In this document: in pieces, positions 61,226-64,000 of the stretch | How positions within the stretch are numbered: the stretch's first letter is position 1 | Layout of the letters: every line of letters starts with the position of its first letter | NCBI RefSeq assembly: GCF_900116615.1 | Contig: NZ_FPBF01000002.1 | Span: 558,001 to 622,000, forward strand | Reading direction: 5' to 3' | Length of the DNA stretch: 64,000 nucleotides | Origin: Algoriphagus locisalis | GTDB lineage: Bacteria > Bacteroidota > Bacteroidia > Cytophagales > Cyclobacteriaceae | Notes under the pieces: generated by a model | Told to the model about the DNA's origin: nothing | What the model saw: only the letters and a program-made list of their open reading frames with translations | The model's database searches: none | Made by a program: the position numbers and the translations under genes

Positions 61226-61797
61226 TCCTCAAATTTTACAGAATTCATCAAGTGGACCATGTCCTCCTTGATGAATTCTATTACCGGAGCAAGAGAGTCA
61301 TTTTTCATAGCAGTATTGAAGTACAAGGCACCTCTGAGGAAATTATCAGTAGAATCGGTGACAAAAAACTGAAACTGCGTAGGCACTTCGCCTGAAAGTT
61401 CTGCCACTACTCCAGTATATCCCTCTGGAGTTAAAAGTACAGCTTCCTCTATCCCATATGCCTTCACTTGGTGCTGTGCTGTCAATTGAAAAGCATCACT
61501 GGATAATTGCCTGAAATTGACTTTATCTCCATCTATTCGCTTGTAGGTTAAGTGCACTTTTGCCCCAAAGTCTGCATAGTTCAAATTGACCCATGCATCT
61601 TCTTGAAGATTGAAGGAATCAGCCTCCACTTTTGAATAAGAAGAGTAATCGATCTGATAAGGATAACCCTCAGAAAGCCGCTCGAAAGAATGTTCTGGCA
61701 AATCAATGCGGTTGTAACCGGGAGGCTTTGGCAAATATGTCTCATCACAGCCCATTAACCCAACTAAAAAAAGCCCTATGCATAGATGTTTCCTCAT
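61222..61797 (-). CDS. gldD: Gliding motility lipoprotein GldD
   Basis: The 191-residue lipoprotein has lipobox LMGC (Cys17) and the characteristic GldD opening YLPKPPGYNRIDLPEHSFERL (about 21-41). The rest (YPYQIDYSSYSKV, AWVNLNYADFGAKVHLTYK) follows the family. GldD is needed for gliding and type IX secretion function in Flavobacterium; in Cytophagales it is present, though not every member glides. It supports the assignment of the organism to Bacteroidota. No other gld genes are in the window. Confidence 0.9.
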   Translation of the reverse strand: MRKHLCIGLFLVGLMGCDETYLPKPPGYNRIDLPEHSFERLSEGYPYQIDYSSYSKVEADSFNLQEDAWVNLNYADFGAKVHLTYKRIDGDKVNFRQLSSDAFQLTAQHQVKAYGIEEAVLLTPEGYTGVVAELSGEVPTQFQFFVTDSTDNFLRGALYFNTAMKNDSLAPVIEFIKEDMVHLMNSVKFED

Positions 61798-61873
61798 GGT
61801 TTAAAATTAGACAAAGTGTTTGATTTGGCTGGAGAATAATTGAAATTTAACAAAATAACCAATCGCTATTCAA

Positions 61874-62404
61874 ATGGAAAAAGCACTAAAAATTCTCTCT
61901 GGCAGTATGTTAATTGCCATTTTTATGATGGTCGCCTCTGCCGCCACAGCGCAAACGACTATGGACGAGTTCATGAGCAAATGGCAAAACAGTAAGCAAT
62001 TCACTATTGATGTTCTGAACAAAATGCCTGAATCCGGTATGGATTACAAAACTGATCCGGAAGCAATGTCCTTTAAAGAGCAAATTCATCACATTGGAAA
62101 TGCGATCGTTGGAATCTCGCAAGGATTCTTAAAAGGTGGTGACCCAGGATTTACGATTGATTTGGCAACTGCGTCTAAAGCTGATTTGGCAGATTATGTT
62201 GCCAAATGCTATGACTATGGCACTGCTACGATGAAGGCATTATCTGAAGCAGATGCTGCCGAATCCATGGATGTTTTTGGAAGTACTGTAACAAGGCGCC
62301 AAGTGATGGCTTTACTCATGGACCATTCTACACACCACAGAGGATCTGCGATTGCATACCTGAGAGCCGAAGGCGTAGAGCCACCAGCTTTTGTTGGTTT
62401 CTAA
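61874..62404 (+). CDS. Exported DinB-family protein
   Basis: The 176-residue four-helix DinB/YfiT-type protein has the metal-binding histidines in EQIHHIGNAI (His72/73) and MDHSTHHRGSA (His151 and His154/155). Unlike most DinB proteins it starts with a clear signal peptide (cleaved after SAATAQ, about 27), so it should act in the periplasm. DinB proteins of Bacteroidota are possible thiol-transferases; the substrate is unknown. It is divergent from gldD. Confidence 0.85.
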   Translation: MEKALKILSGSMLIAIFMMVASAATAQTTMDEFMSKWQNSKQFTIDVLNKMPESGMDYKTDPEAMSFKEQIHHIGNAIVGISQGFLKGGDPGFTIDLATASKADLADYVAKCYDYGTATMKALSEADAAESMDVFGSTVTRRQVMALLMDHSTHHRGSAIAYLRAEGVEPPAFVGF

Positions 62405-62422
62405 GAATAATTCATAATCTAT

Positions 62423-62459
62423 AAAAAAACGGCAATGATTGATTTCACTGCCGTTTTTT
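62423..62459. terminator. Bidirectional terminator
   Basis: Eleven-base stem AAAAAACGGCA (62424-62434) / TGCCGTTTTTT (62449-62459) between the convergent DinB and nitroreductase genes. Confidence 0.88.
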
Positions 62460-62473
62460 GTTTCGTGGAAAAA

Positions 62474-63076
62474 CTACTCTCTTATCCAAGCCACTTTTTC
62501 ATCCATACTATCTCTTTTGCCTTCAGGCCAAGTATCACTCGCTGGCTTGGCTACATAGAAAAAGCCCATTAGCGCATCTTCTCCTTCCAATCCAAAATCT
62601 TCTCTGGCTTCCTGCCAGAAAGTAGGCCCACCAGTTCCCCAATAAGCCGCTAAACCATGAGCTGAAGCCGTCAAGTACATATTCTGAACAGCCATAGAAA
62701 CCGCTGCGATCTCTTCCATCAATGGAATTCCTGCTGATCTTTTCAGGATAATAGCGATCATATGAGAGGCTTTCAATGGTTGCTGCTTAAACTTCTCATA
62801 GGTAGCTTCCAAAAACGGCGTTCCATTCTTCTCAGCGCGAAGCTTATACATGTCAGCCTGATAATCAGCAAATTTCTTCAAGCCTTCACCTGTATAGACA
62901 ATAAACCTCCACGGTTGAGTCAATTTATGTGTTGGAGCCCAGCGCGCATTTTCCAGCATCTCTTCGATGATAGAATCATCAATTGGATCATTTTCCTTGA
63001 ATTGTGCAGCAAACATGGATCTACGTCCACGTATGATTTTGTTAACTTCTTCGATATTGAAATCGGGCTTTTGCAT
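62474..63076 (-). CDS. Nitroreductase family protein
   Basis: The 200-residue FMN enzyme has IIRGRRSMFAAQF (13-25), with the phosphate-binding Arg residues, ARWAPTHKLTQPWRFIVYTGEG (about 49-70), and SAHGLAAYWGTGGPTF (about 137-152). These match the RutE/YdjA-like nitroreductase group. It reduces nitro compounds or quinones with NAD(P)H; the physiological substrate is unknown. It stands between DinB and mazEF. Confidence 0.9.
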   Translation of the reverse strand: MQKPDFNIEEVNKIIRGRRSMFAAQFKENDPIDDSIIEEMLENARWAPTHKLTQPWRFIVYTGEGLKKFADYQADMYKLRAEKNGTPFLEATYEKFKQQPLKASHMIAIILKRSAGIPLMEEIAAVSMAVQNMYLTASAHGLAAYWGTGGPTFWQEAREDFGLEGEDALMGFFYVAKPASDTWPEGKRDSMDEKVAWIRE

Positions 63077-63123
63077 AAAATATAGTGATGATTAATTCTA
63101 GTATTGAATTTGAGTAAGGCTTA

Positions 63124-63447
63124 TTAATCGACAAAAGTTTCCTTGATCACGGATTTACATTTTCTGATTTCTGCCTGCGATAACTTGTCAAAAGATTTTA
63201 CAATTCTTGATCGATCAATCGTTCGGAGCTGATCAATCGCAATCATTCCTTTTTTGCCATCATGATACACAGCAATTCGAGTGGGATACTTTTTGAGGTT
63301 TGTAGTCATCGGAGCGATCACAATGGTCTGCAGATGCAAATTCATTTCGTTTGGAGAAATAACAACATACGGACGTGTTTTCTTAATTTCGCTGCCGACG
63401 GTAGGATCTAGGTTTACTAAAACAATGAGGTATTGTGTTATTTCCAT
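63124..63447 (-). CDS. mazF: MazF/PemK-family endoribonuclease toxin
   Basis: The 107-residue toxin has the MazF pattern: IVLVNLDPTVGSEIKKTRPYVVIS (about 8-31), containing the catalytic Arg, then IVIAPMTTN with the catalytic Thr, and the end KGMIAIDQLRTIDRSRI. It cuts mRNA at short sequence motifs. It overlaps the antitoxin gene by ten bases, in antitoxin-toxin order. Confidence 0.93.
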   Translation of the reverse strand: MEITQYLIVLVNLDPTVGSEIKKTRPYVVISPNEMNLHLQTIVIAPMTTNLKKYPTRIAVYHDGKKGMIAIDQLRTIDRSRIVKSFDKLSQAEIRKCKSVIKETFVD

Positions 63448-63683
63448 TCTTCAAGATGGTCATCGTCAATTCCCTCGTAAATTAATTGTTCATCGTCACC
63501 TTGAGCATGCATTTCGGCAAAAGCTTCTCCCCAGCCTTCACGTACATTTTTTATGGGTTTCAACACGATCTGGTCTTCTTCAAGTATAATTTCAACTTTA
63601 TCGCCCAGATTATATTTTTCCAAAATGGTTTTGGACAATCTGAGGCCTTTAGAATTACCGATTTGAATAATTGAAGCTTCCAT
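63438..63683 (-). CDS. mazE: MazE-like AbrB-fold antitoxin
   Basis: The 81-residue protein has an N-terminal AbrB/MazE DNA-binding domain (SIIQIGNSKGLRLSKTILEKYNLGDKVEIILEEDQIVLKPI, about 4-44) and an acidic C-terminal tail (DDEQLIYEGIDDDHLEEW) that blocks the toxin. A 14-base perfect palindrome sits just upstream, overlapping the -7 element, as expected for self-repression. Confidence 0.92.
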   Translation of the reverse strand: MEASIIQIGNSKGLRLSKTILEKYNLGDKVEIILEEDQIVLKPIKNVREGWGEAFAEMHAQGDDEQLIYEGIDDDHLEEWK

Positions 63684-63693
63684 ATTACCTTAT

Positions 63694-63711
63694 TTTGTAA
63701 TTACAAAGTTA
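63694..63711 (-). promoter_or_regulatory. mazEF promoter and palindromic operator
   Basis: Perfect palindrome TTTGTAATTACAAA (63694-63707) overlaps the minus-strand -7 element TAACTTTG (63711-63704), ten bases upstream of the mazE start codon. Binding there would block the promoter. Confidence 0.65.
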
Positions 63712-63757
63712 TAACGAAATTCTCACTTCGCCTAGTTATTGCTATTTGAAAAAACCC

Positions 63758-64000
63758 TTACGCTAAGTCTCCACACAAAAGTTGCTTTCTCAGATCTGGC
63801 TCAAACTTCTCAATGGCATACCTCAATGCCGTCCTTGGCATAGTCTGGTAGTTTTTTCTTAAAAACCCCATTTCTACCTCAAAATCCATGTTACCGATCT
63901 CCCGAAGCATCCACCCTACAGCTTTGTGAATTAAATCATGCGGGTGGTAAAGCAGCTTTTCAGCTAAGGCCAATGCATCTTCAAAATGCCCTCGCTTGAT
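63758..64000 (-). CDS. DNA alkylation repair protein, 5' truncated by window edge
   Basis: The visible C-terminal 80 residues read [17 protein letters not shown], then [20 protein letters not shown] and [13 protein letters not shown], typical of the AlkD-like HEAT-repeat glycosylases. The helix pair with [12 protein letters not shown] carries conserved Trp and Asp/Glu positions of the family. The start is beyond base 64000. The enzyme would remove N3- and N7-alkylated bases. Confidence 0.88.
   Translation of the reverse strand: MKRGHFEDALALAEKLLYHPHDLIHKAVGWMLREIGNMDFEVEMGFLRKNYQTMPRTALRYAIEKFEPDLRKQLLCGDLA

Overview
The window reads as chromosomal DNA of a member of the Bacteroidota, most likely a Cytophagales bacterium of the Algoriphagus/Cyclobacteriaceae type. 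This rests on a gliding-motility lipoprotein GldD, a BatD protein, Bacteroidota-style promoters (TAnnTTTG at -7), the near absence of Shine-Dalgarno signals, moderate GC, and the family signatures of the proteins. It is an inference from the sequence, not a database match. I see no rRNA, tRNA, CRISPR array, insertion sequence or prophage.

Layout. 0-2.7 kb: the end of a membrane-anchored M1 peptidase and two small envelope genes. 2.9-8.9 kb: a complete trans-4-hydroxyproline to 2-oxoglutarate pathway (AraC regulator, deaminase, semialdehyde dehydrogenase, epimerase, FAD oxidase). 8.9-14 kb: a Uma2-like protein and the arginine operon argB-argD-argC-argJ on the minus strand. 14.3-15.5 kb: a DUF4143 ATPase behind a double palindromic operator. 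15.5-27.5 kb: an exopolysaccharide cluster with a pyruvyl transferase, flippase, five glycosyltransferases, a polymerase/ligase, a secreted beta-helix protein and an initiating sugar-phosphate transferase. 27.6-32.9 kb: DoxX, a PQQ dehydrogenase with a built-in cytochrome c, an APC permease, a Rieske protein and a duplicated-domain secreted protein. 32.9-41 kb: toxin-antitoxin modules around cysteine desulfurase, glmM, mazG, ridA and fumC. 41-64 kb: mainly housekeeping genes (transporter, aroC, batD, amt-glnK, recF, pdhA, ribH, aspartate kinase, recG, gldD) with two more toxin-antitoxin modules (higBA, mazEF).

How the genes work together. The hydroxyproline genes convert a collagen-type amino acid into a TCA-cycle intermediate. 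The polysaccharide genes form one rightward run with several overlapping stop/start codons, ending in the enzyme that starts the repeat unit. glnK and amt form a nitrogen-sensing transport pair. Five separate toxin-antitoxin modules lie within 64 kb; two adjacent ones appear broken by single-base changes and are bounded by two nearly identical terminator hairpins.

The least ordinary signals are: (1) degenerate tandem arrays with a strict 7-bp period in at least seven intergenic gaps, each with a different heptamer; (2) the 20-bp palindrome present twice, plus a half-site, over the promoter of the DUF4143 ATPase; (3) the cassette-like toxin-antitoxin region at 39.66-41.04 kb with its repeated terminators and frameshifts; (4) the secreted beta-helix protein inside the polysaccharide cluster.
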